Shown here one piece after another: positions 28,096-38,302 of a stretch of DNA of 64,000 bases; the first letter of the stretch is position 1; each line of letters opens with the position of its first letter. Origin of the DNA: Chloroflexota bacterium (GTDB lineage: Bacteria > Chloroflexota > Anaerolineae > J036 > Brachytrichaceae); the NCBI GenBank assembly GCA_023382055.1, contig JAMCQN010000147.1, positions 35,899 to 99,898 of the forward strand, given 5' to 3'. The translations under genes and the position numbers were made by a program. A model generated the notes under the pieces. The model was not told where the DNA came from. It searched no databases and worked only from the letters and a program-made list of their open reading frames with translations.

Positions 28096-29205
28096 ATGTC
28101 ATCACAAAACTCGACATCCACTAATCCGCCTGTTGCGGGCGCCTACACGCGAGCGGAGATTCTCAGCCAACCTGGAAGCTGGCAGTCAGCTATAGATGCA
28201 GTGATCTCACGGCAGACGGATCTTAAAACGTTATTTGCACAGCATCGCGATCGCCCCGTCGTATTCGTCGGCTGCGGATCGCCCTATTACCTGGATATGA
28301 GCGCGGCAGCGACCTATCGGACGCTGACCGGCAAATGGGCGATAGCCGTACCAGCCTCGGAGATACTGTTCAACCTGTCGAATGTGATTCCAGGCGCACT
28401 TGCTCCACTCGTGGTTGCCGTCAGCCGCAGCGGTGAGACGAGTGAGTTGATGGCTGCCTGCCGCATGCTCAAAGCAGAGCGCAGTTGCCCCGTCGTCGCT
28501 ATCACGGTATCAGAAAACACCACGCTCAGTCAAATCGCCGATGTGACGGTATATATTCCTCATGCCGCAGAACGGAGCGTCGCGCAAACACGTTCGTTCG
28601 CGGCTATGCTGGTTGCGACGCTGGCGACTGTTGCACTGGCAGCCGGTAGAACCGACCTCCTGGGCGAATTGCAGGCGGCCGCCGGCCAGGGCGATGCTTA
28701 CCTGCAACGCATCGAACCGCCCATCGCACAAATCATCGGGCGCGGGTTTGATCGCATGTTCTTCCTGGGATCGGGTCTGCGCAACGGCCTGGCGCATGAA
28801 GGCTCGCTGAAGATGAAGGAGATGTCGCTCAGCAATTCGGAGCCATTCCACTTCATGGAATTCCGGCACGGACCGCAATCGATGATCGATGAGCACACGC
28901 TGGTGGTCGGGCTGGTATCGCAACACGCCAGGACTGCGGAGATCCAGGTGCTGCATGAGATGGTCTCTCTCGGTGGCACAGTGGTCGCCATTCAACCGCC
29001 CTCAGATGATCCAGCAACAGCGCCTTTTACGAAGATTACGCTGCCCGCTGGTTTTTCCGAAGTAGCAGGGCTTGTCTTTTACATGCCCGTGCTGCATCTG
29101 CTGGCCTATCACCAGGCGATGCGCAAGGGTCTGAACTGCGACAGCCCGCGCAATCTGCATGCCTGGATCAAGCTGCCCGATGTCAGCCCGTTATCCGGAC
29201 AATAA
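28096..29205 (+). CDS. SIS domain sugar isomerase/deaminase-like protein (GlmS C-terminal/AgaS type)
   Basis: PVVFVGCGSPYYLDMSAAATYR, AVSRSGETSELMAACR, MFFLGSGLRNGLAHEGSLKMKEMS, EFRHGPQSM. Confidence 0.9.
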   Translation: MSSQNSTSTNPPVAGAYTRAEILSQPGSWQSAIDAVISRQTDLKTLFAQHRDRPVVFVGCGSPYYLDMSAAATYRTLTGKWAIAVPASEILFNLSNVIPGALAPLVVAVSRSGETSELMAACRMLKAERSCPVVAITVSENTTLSQIADVTVYIPHAAERSVAQTRSFAAMLVATLATVALAAGRTDLLGELQAAAGQGDAYLQRIEPPIAQIIGRGFDRMFFLGSGLRNGLAHEGSLKMKEMSLSNSEPFHFMEFRHGPQSMIDEHTLVVGLVSQHARTAEIQVLHEMVSLGGTVVAIQPPSDDPATAPFTKITLPAGFSEVAGLVFYMPVLHLLAYHQAMRKGLNCDSPRNLHAWIKLPDVSPLSGQ

Positions 29206-29208
29206 CGC

Positions 29209-30363
29209 TCACGGCCGGTTGTACACGATCCTGCCGCCGACGATGGTCGTTTGTACCTGTAGTTGGTTATCCAGGATCGTGATATCGGCATCGTAACCGG
29301 GCGCCAGGTTGCCCTTGCGGTCACCCAGCTTGATCGACGCCGCCGGCGTCAGCCCACACATCATAACCGCTTCATTCAGAGTGCAGCCGGTCGCTGTCAT
29401 GATGTTGCGCATCGCCGTATCAAGCGTGAGCGTCGAGCCCGCCAGGCTGCCGCTGGCCGTGCGCGCCTGGCCATCGCGCACGGTGATCGTCTGTGGACCC
29501 AGTTTATAAGCGCCGTCGCCCAAGCCTACAGCTTCCATGGCATCGGTGATCAACGCAAGTTTCGCCGGCGTCTTGCACTTGTAGATGATATTCATCACCG
29601 CCGGATGCACGTGCACGTTGTCTGCGATCAGTTGCGCCACAACGTTGTCATTTGCCAGCACGGCGCCGGCAACGCCCGGTTCGCGATGATGCAGTCCGCG
29701 CATGCCGTTGAACGTATGGGTCGCCTGCGAGACGCCGCGCATGAAACAGCGCTGCGCCGTTGCATAATCGGCGTCGCTGTGGCCGATCGCCACAGTCACA
29801 TTCGACAGGAGCGCCTCGTCAATCAAGTCGGCATTGGCCGCGATCTCCGGCGCAATTGTAATCAGGCGCGCGATGCCGCGCTCAAACCAACTGCAGTACT
29901 CTTCGCGGTTGGCCGGTCGGATCAAGTCCGGAAACTGCGCGCCGCACTGTTTGACATTCAGGTAAGGTCCTTCGATATGCGCACCCAGAATCTGGGCTCC
30001 GGACGTGCCGCGCGACATCATGACCTTGATATTGTCCAGAGCAGCGTCGATCTCGGCGCGCGCAGCGGTCATCGTGGTGGGAACGAAGCTGGTAACGCCA
30101 TGGCTGGCAAAGAAACGGGACATGGCTTCCAGTGCTTCAGGCGTAGCGTCCATGGTGTCATGATCCAGCGCGCCATGAACGTGGATATCGACAAAACCTG
30201 GAACTACCGTGCGGTCGCCGGCGTCGACATAGGTTGCATCCGACGGTATATCCGCCGCTGCGGTAATCCGTTTGATGACGCCGTCTTGCGCCAGTATATA
30301 CACGTTGTGTTGTGTCTCAGTGGGCATGACCAGCGTGCCGCATCGCACCACCAGTGTTGACAT
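29209..30363 (-). CDS. nagA: N-acetylglucosamine-6-phosphate deacetylase
   Basis: VPGFVDIHVHGALDHDTMDA, GAHIEGPYLNVKQCGAQFP, THTFNGMRGLHHREPGVAGAVL, LITDAMEAVGLGDG. Confidence 0.95.
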   Translation of the reverse strand: MSTLVVRCGTLVMPTETQHNVYILAQDGVIKRITAAADIPSDATYVDAGDRTVVPGFVDIHVHGALDHDTMDATPEALEAMSRFFASHGVTSFVPTTMTAARAEIDAALDNIKVMMSRGTSGAQILGAHIEGPYLNVKQCGAQFPDLIRPANREEYCSWFERGIARLITIAPEIAANADLIDEALLSNVTVAIGHSDADYATAQRCFMRGVSQATHTFNGMRGLHHREPGVAGAVLANDNVVAQLIADNVHVHPAVMNIIYKCKTPAKLALITDAMEAVGLGDGAYKLGPQTITVRDGQARTASGSLAGSTLTLDTAMRNIMTATGCTLNEAVMMCGLTPAASIKLGDRKGNLAPGYDADITILDNQLQVQTTIVGGRIVYNRP

Positions 30364-30424
30364 GGCTTGACTCCTTATCGATCCAGCAGGATCTCAGGTG
30401 ACATTGTAATATGAGGGGATTGCC

Positions 30425-31474
30425 ATGAACACCAAACTGATTTTATCGGCGCTAGTGTGTCTATCCGTTACAGCCTGCAGCCAGGCGGCGCCGCTCGCAA
30501 CACCCACACTGTCATTGAAAGCTACGCCGCAAGCCACTCGCACCTTAACGAGCATCCCAACCATAACATCAACCCCGACTCCCGCTCCTGCGACGCCGAC
30601 ACCGCGCCCCACGGCCACTGCAACAACAGTGCCGACCAGCACACCCACCCCACCGATCAGCGATGCCGTGCTGATCGCCGGCGGGGATATTGCCAGTTGC
30701 GATAACACGGGCGGCGCACAGACAGCAGCGCTATTGAAGAACATCACCGGCACTATCGCTACACTCGGCGACACGGCCTACCAGACCGGCAGCCCACAGG
30801 AGTTCGCTAAATGCTACGCGCCAACCTGGGGGCAATTTAAGGATCGCACGCGGCCCGCGCCCGGCAATCATGATTACGTCACCAAAGGCGCCGCCGGGTA
30901 CTATGGCTTCTTCGGCGCCGCTGCGGGTGATCCCGCTAAAGGTTACTACAGCTACACCCTGGGGCAGTGGCACATTATCGCCTTGAACAGCAACTGCGAA
31001 TCCGTCAAAGGCGGCTGCGGCGGCCAGTCACCACAAGTTCGGTGGCTTATTGCAGACCTGACCGCACATCCTGCCGCCTGCGTGCTGGCGTACTGGCATC
31101 ATCCACAGTTCAGTTCCGGCCCGCACGGCGCCGCGCCCGATGAGGATGTCAGCGCGTTCTGGAAGGCCTTGTATAGCGCCGGCGCCGATATCGTGTTGAA
31201 TGGGCACGACCATATCTATGAGCGTTTTGCGCCGCAGGACCCTGATGGCGCGCCTGATCCAGCGCGCGGCATCCGCGAGTTCGTCGTCGGCACGGCCGGC
31301 GTCGGGCATTATGGCATCGCCAGCATCAAGCCCAACAGTCAAGTGCGCAACACCGACACCTTCGGTGTGCTGAAACTGACATTACATGCAACCAGCTACG
31401 ATTGGCAGTTCATCCCGGTCGCCGGCAAGACTTTCACCGACCACGGCTCAGGGCAGTGTCGCCCCAAGCCATAA
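30425..31474 (+). CDS. Metallophosphoesterase lipoprotein
   Basis: Lipobox LSVTACS, TP-rich linker, VLIAGGDIASC, LGDTAYQTG, APGNHDY, VLNGHDHIYERF. Confidence 0.9.
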   Translation: MNTKLILSALVCLSVTACSQAAPLATPTLSLKATPQATRTLTSIPTITSTPTPAPATPTPRPTATATTVPTSTPTPPISDAVLIAGGDIASCDNTGGAQTAALLKNITGTIATLGDTAYQTGSPQEFAKCYAPTWGQFKDRTRPAPGNHDYVTKGAAGYYGFFGAAAGDPAKGYYSYTLGQWHIIALNSNCESVKGGCGGQSPQVRWLIADLTAHPAACVLAYWHHPQFSSGPHGAAPDEDVSAFWKALYSAGADIVLNGHDHIYERFAPQDPDGAPDPARGIREFVVGTAGVGHYGIASIKPNSQVRNTDTFGVLKLTLHATSYDWQFIPVAGKTFTDHGSGQCRPKP

Positions 31475-31492
31475 CGGCCTGGGGCTTTTGCG
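31464..31492 (+). terminator. Rho-independent-type terminator
   Basis: GCCCCAAGCC-ataac-GGCCTGGGGC followed by TTTT. Confidence 0.8.
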
Positions 31493-31512
31493 TTCCCCGG
31501 CAGCACCCGCAC

Positions 31513-31692
31513 TCACGATATAACCGGGAAATAGACGGTGTAACGCTCATCGCGTATCTCGTGCAGCAGGTTCTCGCTGCTCAGGCTCATCATGTACCTG
31601 CGGTTCAGCGCATAACGCTGTTTGAACATGCTGGGGAGGAGCTGCACGCGATCCGTTGCCATCGGTTGGAACGTGTATTGCATGGCGTTCAT
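31513..31692 (-). pseudogene. 59-aa remnant resembling the N-terminus of a GH127/DUF1680-type glycosidase
   Basis: Hand translation: MNAMQYTFQPMATDRVQLLPSMFKQRYALNRRYMMSLSSENLLHEIRDERYTVYFPVIS*; the VQLLPSMFKQRYALNRRYMMSLSSENLLHEIR part resembles the conserved GH127-type start. Confidence 0.4.
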
Positions 31693-31739
31693 TTTCGCCC
31701 ATTTTGCTACATTGATAAAATGGGTTGAGGAGGAATCTC

Positions 31740-32939
31740 ATGTCCCAGATAAAAGCCCCTCTCCGCGTCGCGATCATCGGCACAGCCCGCCGTTCGGATT
31801 ACCTGTATGGACCTATTCTGGCCGCATTACCCGATAAGGTCCAACTCGTCTCGGTGTGGGGTCGCAGCCCCGACTCTGCCCGCAGACTGGGTGAAAGCCT
31901 CGGCGCTCCCTGGTTCACCGATCTCGACAAGCTGGTGCGCGAAACCGCGCCGCAGGTTGGCATCGTATCGGTCAACTACAACGCGAATGGACAGGTCGGC
32001 CTGATGGCTGTCCAGGCCGGTCTGCACGTGTTGCTGGAGACGCCCATCGCGCATAAGCTGAGCGAAGCCGATGCCATCATTGCGGAAGCGGCGCGGCGCG
32101 GTTTGAAGGTCGAGGTGGCGGAGCAGTTCCATCGCCGTCCGCTGGAGCAGATCAAATTGAAGCTGATCGACGCCGGTATTTTCGGACGTGTCTACTCCTC
32201 TTTCAACGATTTTGCCGGTCACGGCTACCACGGGGTAAGCGTCATGCGCAGCTACCTGGGCTTTGGCGCGCGACCCATCCAGGTAACCGGCGCCGTACGC
32301 AAGTATGACCTGGCCGAACACTGGTCGCGCCTGAGCAACACGACGACCGCGCGTTCAGAAACGCAGGAGCATGCCATCGTTGAGTTTGAGGGCGGGCAGG
32401 TCGGCATTTTCCACTGGACTGATGTTGGATATGACTCACCCTTGCGATGGTGGCGCAGCAGCCGTTTCCTGGCCGAGCGCGGGATGGGGATTACTGTCGG
32501 CGTCGGGCTGGACGTGGAGGAGCGCCTCAGCACGCTCAGCAGCGATGGCGAAGCCGCGCAATTCATCGCGCTGGAACGGCGCTGGGAGCGCGTCGATGGC
32601 GGCGCGCTGGAAGCGATGGTCGCCCACACCTCGAATCCCGAACGTCCGACGGTGACATGGCAGAATCCTTTCCGCCCGGTTCGCCAGGGCCATGGCCCGC
32701 AATGGCACGATGATGAAATCGGGGTAGCCGGCTGTCTGCTCAGCCTGGTGGACGCCGTGCAATCAGACACACAGCCGACCTATGGCGCGCAGCAGGCCAG
32801 GCTGGATCAGGAAATTATCCTGGCAATCAGACAGTCCTCTCAACAGGGCGGACAGCCGGTCAAATTGCCATTGGATCCAGCCAATTTGTTCGTTGGTGGC
32901 GCCTTCTCTGGCCGCGTAGACATTGATAAATACAGCTGA
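31740..32939 (+). CDS. Gfo/Idh/MocA family oxidoreductase
   Basis: LRVAIIGTARRSDYLYGPI, ETPIAHKLSEADAIIAEA; RBS gaggaggaa before ATG 31740. Confidence 0.87.
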   Translation: MSQIKAPLRVAIIGTARRSDYLYGPILAALPDKVQLVSVWGRSPDSARRLGESLGAPWFTDLDKLVRETAPQVGIVSVNYNANGQVGLMAVQAGLHVLLETPIAHKLSEADAIIAEAARRGLKVEVAEQFHRRPLEQIKLKLIDAGIFGRVYSSFNDFAGHGYHGVSVMRSYLGFGARPIQVTGAVRKYDLAEHWSRLSNTTTARSETQEHAIVEFEGGQVGIFHWTDVGYDSPLRWWRSSRFLAERGMGITVGVGLDVEERLSTLSSDGEAAQFIALERRWERVDGGALEAMVAHTSNPERPTVTWQNPFRPVRQGHGPQWHDDEIGVAGCLLSLVDAVQSDTQPTYGAQQARLDQEIILAIRQSSQQGGQPVKLPLDPANLFVGGAFSGRVDIDKYS

Positions 32940-33209
32940 CTGAGGCGTTCGATATTGGCGCGCCACAGCCTGCAAGCGTCGCAGTGCGCGGCCAGTCCAC
33001 TGGGCGTCCTACGCGTCGTGACGACTCGCAGGAGTTATGGCGTCAAACGCTACGCGCAAGCTCCGCGCCGGCAGGACCTCGAGATCGAGTCCTGTGCCGC
33101 ATCTGCAGGTATCCCGATGGCGCTTCCAGTCAGAACCTTCTGTGCCACAATGGCCGACTGCATGATGCAACGCCCAATTGTCAAGCAACCTGCCATCCAG
33201 ACATCCAAA

Positions 33210-34202
33210 TTATTGTGCCGGCGTCGACGTTGGGGTTGGCACAGCCGTCGGCGGGAGCTTCAGGAAACTCTGCCGGCTGGACGTGACGAACGCGTCCAGT
33301 TCATAACTTCCTACGCGCACGTAATACGGCGACTCGTTCGACGCGACCGTATAACTGTTCTCGGCGCTATCTTTCATTCCAATCTGGATTACAACCGGCT
33401 TGATACTCACCGTAGCCGTCGGTTGCAGCGTCAGCGTAATAGTGGCAGCGGGCGACGTCAACCCGAATTCAGGTTTCAAGCTCTGTCCAAGCGGTCGGAT
33501 GAGCGACAGCGGCGTAATCTGCCCCACCATACTCGTGATTTTTGCAGCGTCGAACGTTTCACCGCTATTCAGCCCTTTCATCTGCCAGGCGTTCGCTGCG
33601 TCTTTCGCAAATGAGAACGAGCCATTCGCATTCGTGATGTCCACTGCAGTCACCTGATCGGGCAGCATGGCGATATAGGTCGGGTTAATCCAATTGACCG
33701 CATCGGGCGCCGCATCACTGCTGCTGAGACCGTCGACCAGATAAACCTCTTTGGCGCCGTCGGCGCGCACGTGCACCGACCCCGCAGACGGCGACGTGCC
33801 GATCAGCAGGACGTGAGAGTCGCCATTAGCCAGTTTGAACACTACCTTCTGTGCAAATTGGTTATCAGCGACCTGCAATCTCGCATAACTGGCCGGTGTT
33901 TGCGCGATCAATCGTCCGGTCTCGATTTTCAACACTTTATCCAGAAACGCTGTGATTTTTGTCGCATCGGCAGGATAGTTGCCGGCCTGCGGCATAACCC
34001 AGTTTGTCTCATTCCTGGTCAGATCGATAGTCTTTCCGGTCGGGTCCTGCAATGTAACCTGTGTGATATCAGTCGCCTTGACGGCGCCGAAGATCGGTTT
34101 GCCCGGCACAGTCGTCGCCGTAGCGCGCAACGAAGCCAGTAGAACAATCAGGATTACCTGCGCCAGCAATGCGACCGTCAAAAAACCATTGCGTCGATTC
34201 AT
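33210..34202 (-). CDS. DUF4340-type secreted/anchored protein
   Basis: N-terminal TM; IDLTRNETNWVMPQAGNYPADATKITAFLDKVLKIETGRLIAQ typical of DUF4340; next to GldG-like gene. Confidence 0.8.
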   Translation of the reverse strand: MNRRNGFLTVALLAQVILIVLLASLRATATTVPGKPIFGAVKATDITQVTLQDPTGKTIDLTRNETNWVMPQAGNYPADATKITAFLDKVLKIETGRLIAQTPASYARLQVADNQFAQKVVFKLANGDSHVLLIGTSPSAGSVHVRADGAKEVYLVDGLSSSDAAPDAVNWINPTYIAMLPDQVTAVDITNANGSFSFAKDAANAWQMKGLNSGETFDAAKITSMVGQITPLSLIRPLGQSLKPEFGLTSPAATITLTLQPTATVSIKPVVIQIGMKDSAENSYTVASNESPYYVRVGSYELDAFVTSSRQSFLKLPPTAVPTPTSTPAQ

Positions 34203-34277
34203 TCTTTCGATTCTCCGTGTCAGGGCTTGAAGTTGCCCAGGTACGACTCTGTGGGCATCGAGTGATTGTTCAATCTA

Positions 34278-37187
34278 TCAAGCTTCCGCTGAACTGGCTT
34301 CAGCACCCACGCTGGAAAGGTTCATGGGTAGTTCTGCGCGCTGGCGCAAACGCCATACGACAGCGATACCAATAAGCGCCGAAAGCGCCACCACATAATT
34401 CAATACTTCCCAAAAAGTGCGTTGATTGCCCGTCAGCGGTTGAAGCACATGCGTTGTCGTCCCGCGCGCCCGTATGCTGAGCAGATCGAGATCCTCCACC
34501 GACCAGTCAACTGCGTTTTGTACTAATTGCAGACTGTTGAGATAGCGATCCTGGCTTAATTGCGACGACAACTGCAGGATCAAGTCGTTCAGGAACTCGG
34601 TGCTGCCAATCACCACCAGGCGCGCCGTGTCCGGCGACTGGTTAATGGCACTCGATGGCAGGATAGGTTCGGGCGTAGCTGTAGCTGATGCTGGCGAAGC
34701 GGCAGGCGCCGCAGTGGGTTTTACTTCCAATGGCGAAGGTTTACCTTTGAAGTAACTGTCAAAAACGCCTTGGACGGCAACCGCCAGTGGGTAGGATTGA
34801 GGTTGACCCTCAACCGCAAAACCTATGTTGGGATAAGCCTGGTAGTTCGGTTGTATATCGATATTGGTGCGCAGCCACGATTGCGCGCTTGAGTGAAGCA
34901 GGACTTCCGACTTGCGGCTTGCATTCCTGACCGCATCGAGTTCAACAGGAGATACCCAGTTCAGCGTCACTGCCGGAAGTCTGGACACGATAGGGCTTGC
35001 GGTGTCCATGGCATCCGGCCTGACATCCACAAAGAATGGATAATTGAGCGCCTGGATCTCCCGGACGGTTGCGCCATTGACATCTCTGCTCACTTGTGAA
35101 GGAAACGGCTCATTCTGGGTATCCAGTACCAGTGCATTGCTGACTGTGATTCCATAAGATGCGAGCATATCATCCAAACCGTTCTGCACCGGCTGCAAAC
35201 TGATTCCAGTCTGGCTTGGCGCAATCGTATAGTTGCCTGCCGCAACGATGACCGATCCGCCGCTCATCAGGTATTGATCGATGGCATAGCGTTCTTTGTC
35301 GGTCATATCACTCGGTCCGATGACCAGAAGGCTATCGATGTTGGGAGGAACCTGACCGGTGGATAGATCGACCGTTTGAACACTATAGTTCTGCTTCAAT
35401 TGATCCATGATGGATTGGAAACTCTCAGTACCGCCCCCACCCTGGCTATATGGATTCTGCGCGACTTGCGGCGGCGTCCACACGCCCACCACTTTGAGAA
35501 AACCTGACGTCGTGCGCTTTAGCGCAGACTCAATGGCTGTGCGAACCGACGCTTCACTGAAGTCTCCCGAAGGATAAATCAACTGTCCCTTGCCGCCGAT
35601 GACCATCAACATATTGAGGTAATACGTTTGATCGGAGAAGAGCGAAACGGGAGTGGGCTGCAAACTGAATTGCTGTTGCAGTGTGCTTCGTGTAAAAGCG
35701 CTGTTGGGATCATCCGGGTTCACCACCTGGACGGTGAATTTGCCACTGGAGTGCGCCTTGATGTCGTTTGCCACTTTCTCAATGATGGCCGGAGTATCTT
35801 TCAAGGACTGAGGCAGGGAATTCGGCGTATCGATAATGTAGAACTGGATAGGGTCCTTGATGGAGGCGAATACCGAATCTATACTCTGGAATCCATAAGC
35901 CACTTTCTTGACTGCACTGGTCAGGTCATATTCAAGGTTGCGGAACTGCACGTCAGCGCTGCCGTCACGCTGGGGGGTGACCTGTATCAGGTCACGGAAA
36001 TTCAGGACGGTATTCTGGTCGCCATAGCGCACCAGAATATCGAAATAAGTGTTGATAACGGAGGTTTCATACCTGCCAGCCACCTGCAATGGGGTCGGCT
36101 GGATACCGTAAGTCTGGCTGGCTTCCGCCGCGGCCGCAGTATCCTGGCTGGGGTCAACCACCTCCGCAGTGACCTTACCGCCACTGGCGATCTGGTATTC
36201 ACTGAGCATATCCCTGACCTGTGGAACCAGCGGTGCGAGGAGAGGGTGAGTATTCTGGCTGATGTACGCCCTGATCAACAACGGTTCCTGCAGGCTTGTG
36301 AGCAGGTTGATTGTTGCGGGTGAGAGGCTGAATTGATGCTGCTCCGTCAGATCGGCGCGCAACCCGGTCAGCGGCGCCACCCAGATATTCAACGCCACCA
36401 GATTCAGAGCCACCAGTCCACCGGTCAGGTTCATGTTTCGGCGGTACGTCAGAGTGCGGTCGCCGGTGCTCCAGCGTTTACGATCCAGCGAGAGCGTATT
36501 CAACACAAGAAAAAGCGCCGTCAGCGTCGCGTAATAAATCAGGTCGCGAATGTCGATGACACCGCGTTCGATGCTCTCGAAACGGCTGCCTGTGCCGATC
36601 GCGCGCAGAATGTCGCCGACCTGCCCGCCGACGAAATCAGTTAATGCGGCGCTGCCGACCAGGTAAAAAAGACCGCCGATGATCAGTGTTACGATGAGAG
36701 CGACGATCTGGTTATCCGTTCGTGATGACACGAACAGCCCGATGGCGGCATAAGAGGATGCCAGCAACAGTGCGGCGATATAGCCTCCAATGACCGGTCC
36801 GAAATCGAGGTTGCCTAGAATAGCAACCGTGATCACCAGCGGTAAAGTCAGAGCCAGCGCAATCGCCGCAAGAATGATGACCGACAGAAACTTTCCTATA
36901 ACTAATCTCGCGTGCTGGACTGGCAGCGTGAGAAGCATCTCCAGTGTGCCTGACCGCTGTTCTTCGCTCCACTGGCGCATGGTGAGTGCCGCGACCAAAA
37001 AGATCAAGAGTATCGGCATTCTCAGGAACAGCGGACGCACGTCCGCGATACCGCGTGCAAAAAACGCATCAACCCAGAAGAAGGTAAAGAGGCTGGCTGC
37101 AAGGAACGTGCCGATGAATATGAGCGCCATCGGCGAGCCAAAGTATCCCTTGAGCTCCTTACGCATTATGGCAAGTATTGGTTTCAT
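34278..37187 (-). CDS. Fused ABC-2 permease / GldG-like protein (GldF-GldG fusion)
   Basis: N-terminal MKPILAIMRKELKGYFGSPMALIFIG permease (about 240 aa) followed by GldG-like extracytoplasmic region and C-terminal TM. Confidence 0.87.
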   Translation of the reverse strand: MKPILAIMRKELKGYFGSPMALIFIGTFLAASLFTFFWVDAFFARGIADVRPLFLRMPILLIFLVAALTMRQWSEEQRSGTLEMLLTLPVQHARLVIGKFLSVIILAAIALALTLPLVITVAILGNLDFGPVIGGYIAALLLASSYAAIGLFVSSRTDNQIVALIVTLIIGGLFYLVGSAALTDFVGGQVGDILRAIGTGSRFESIERGVIDIRDLIYYATLTALFLVLNTLSLDRKRWSTGDRTLTYRRNMNLTGGLVALNLVALNIWVAPLTGLRADLTEQHQFSLSPATINLLTSLQEPLLIRAYISQNTHPLLAPLVPQVRDMLSEYQIASGGKVTAEVVDPSQDTAAAAEASQTYGIQPTPLQVAGRYETSVINTYFDILVRYGDQNTVLNFRDLIQVTPQRDGSADVQFRNLEYDLTSAVKKVAYGFQSIDSVFASIKDPIQFYIIDTPNSLPQSLKDTPAIIEKVANDIKAHSSGKFTVQVVNPDDPNSAFTRSTLQQQFSLQPTPVSLFSDQTYYLNMLMVIGGKGQLIYPSGDFSEASVRTAIESALKRTTSGFLKVVGVWTPPQVAQNPYSQGGGGTESFQSIMDQLKQNYSVQTVDLSTGQVPPNIDSLLVIGPSDMTDKERYAIDQYLMSGGSVIVAAGNYTIAPSQTGISLQPVQNGLDDMLASYGITVSNALVLDTQNEPFPSQVSRDVNGATVREIQALNYPFFVDVRPDAMDTASPIVSRLPAVTLNWVSPVELDAVRNASRKSEVLLHSSAQSWLRTNIDIQPNYQAYPNIGFAVEGQPQSYPLAVAVQGVFDSYFKGKPSPLEVKPTAAPAASPASATATPEPILPSSAINQSPDTARLVVIGSTEFLNDLILQLSSQLSQDRYLNSLQLVQNAVDWSVEDLDLLSIRARGTTTHVLQPLTGNQRTFWEVLNYVVALSALIGIAVVWRLRQRAELPMNLSSVGAEASSAEA

Positions 37188-37196
37188 GGCATTCTG

Positions 37197-38150
37197 CTAA
37201 TTAGTCGTATCCTCTTCAGACTCGGCGACCAGCTCCGAGGTTGCCAACTCGTTGAATACGGTCTCCAGCGTGCGGGCATCGCGCCGCAACTCGCGTAAAG
37301 GCCAATTATTGTTTCTCGCGGCGTCATACAGAGCCGGACAGATATCTGCGCCAGTCCGGCCATAAACGCGATAACTCTGGCTTCCGTTTTTGAGATCGAC
37401 GGCTTCCACACGCTGGATGATCGGCAGTTGCAATAACACGGATTCAAGGTTGCTGATCTTTTTCTGCAGCACCAGGACGGCGTTGTCTGTGGCCTCCAGT
37501 TCCGCCAGGCGTGCGTCCGCCCGTATCAGACCATTCATGATGATGATGACACGATCGCACAAGGCCTCAACTTCAGGCAGGATGTGGCTTGAGAATAGAA
37601 TCGTACTGTGCCGGGACATCCGCCGAATCAGGCTGCGTATTTCGACGATCTGTGTAGGGTCAAGACCGACAGTCGGTTCATCGAGGATCAACAGCCTCGG
37701 TTTGTGCAGGATAGCCTGCGCCAGCCCAACCCGCTGCCGCAGGCCTTTGCTGAGCTTTCCGATGGGGCGAGTCAGGTATTCAGTAAGCGAAGTCGCACGA
37801 ACTGCCTCAGAGATGTCGGTAAGTTGCCTTTCTGCCGGTATCTCCCTGAGTTCGGCGATCATTTTGAGGTAGTCCTGTACGCTCAGCTCCGGGTAAAGCG
37901 GGGCGTTTTCGGGCAGATAGCCGATGCGCGTCTGCACATCACGCGGTCGAGTAAGTACATCAATGCCATCCACCTCAACTTCACCTTCGTCAGGCTGCAG
38001 GTATCCGGTCAGTATCTTGATCATCGTCGTTTTACCGGCGCCGTTAGGGCCCAGCAGCCCGACGATCTCACCCTCTTCAACATTGAAAGTGGCGTCGCGC
38101 AAAGCGCGCACTTCGCCATATGACTTGCTCAAGCCCTCAGCTTTTATCAT
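37197..38150 (-). CDS. ABC transporter ATP-binding protein (GldA-like)
   Basis: MIKAEGLSKSYGEVRALRDATF, GPNGAGKTTMIKILTG, LSKGLRQRVGLAQAIL, LILDEPTVGLDP. Confidence 0.93.
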   Translation of the reverse strand: MIKAEGLSKSYGEVRALRDATFNVEEGEIVGLLGPNGAGKTTMIKILTGYLQPDEGEVEVDGIDVLTRPRDVQTRIGYLPENAPLYPELSVQDYLKMIAELREIPAERQLTDISEAVRATSLTEYLTRPIGKLSKGLRQRVGLAQAILHKPRLLILDEPTVGLDPTQIVEIRSLIRRMSRHSTILFSSHILPEVEALCDRVIIIMNGLIRADARLAELEATDNAVLVLQKKISNLESVLLQLPIIQRVEAVDLKNGSQSYRVYGRTGADICPALYDAARNNNWPLRELRRDARTLETVFNELATSELVAESEEDTTN

Positions 38151-38274
38151 GCAGCATCCCCTCCGCTGTCGGTACTCGTCGATATCGCTAAGTTGGGCAT
38201 TATATTCACCAAACAAAAGCTGTGATTTAGTACAACCTTAGCGTTCTCTTAGCTTTCGCATGCAAAGTGTCAGT

Positions 38275-38302
38275 AATACGTGTGACAAAAGTCACTTGTA
38301 TT
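38275..38302 (+). promoter_or_regulatory. CRP/FNR-family-type operator upstream of gltB
   Basis: AATACGTGTGACAAAAGTCACTTGTATT; core TGTGA-N6-TCACT matches TGTGA-N6-TCACA. Candidate -35 TTGTAT (38296-38301), 16 bp, -10 TATATA (38318-38323). Confidence 0.6.

Noticed and set aside
29263-30360. 365-aa plus-strand ORF
   Set aside because: Antisense to nagA, which has clear motifs; no protein-family features.
31513-31515. TGA ending the GH127-like remnant considered as a selenocysteine codon because tRNA-Sec is present
   Set aside because: Sequence after the TGA runs into the terminator of the neighbouring gene and shows no continuing homology.
32955-33614. 219-aa plus-strand ORF
   Set aside because: Mostly antisense to the DUF4340 gene; the 5' part has no recognisable protein features.
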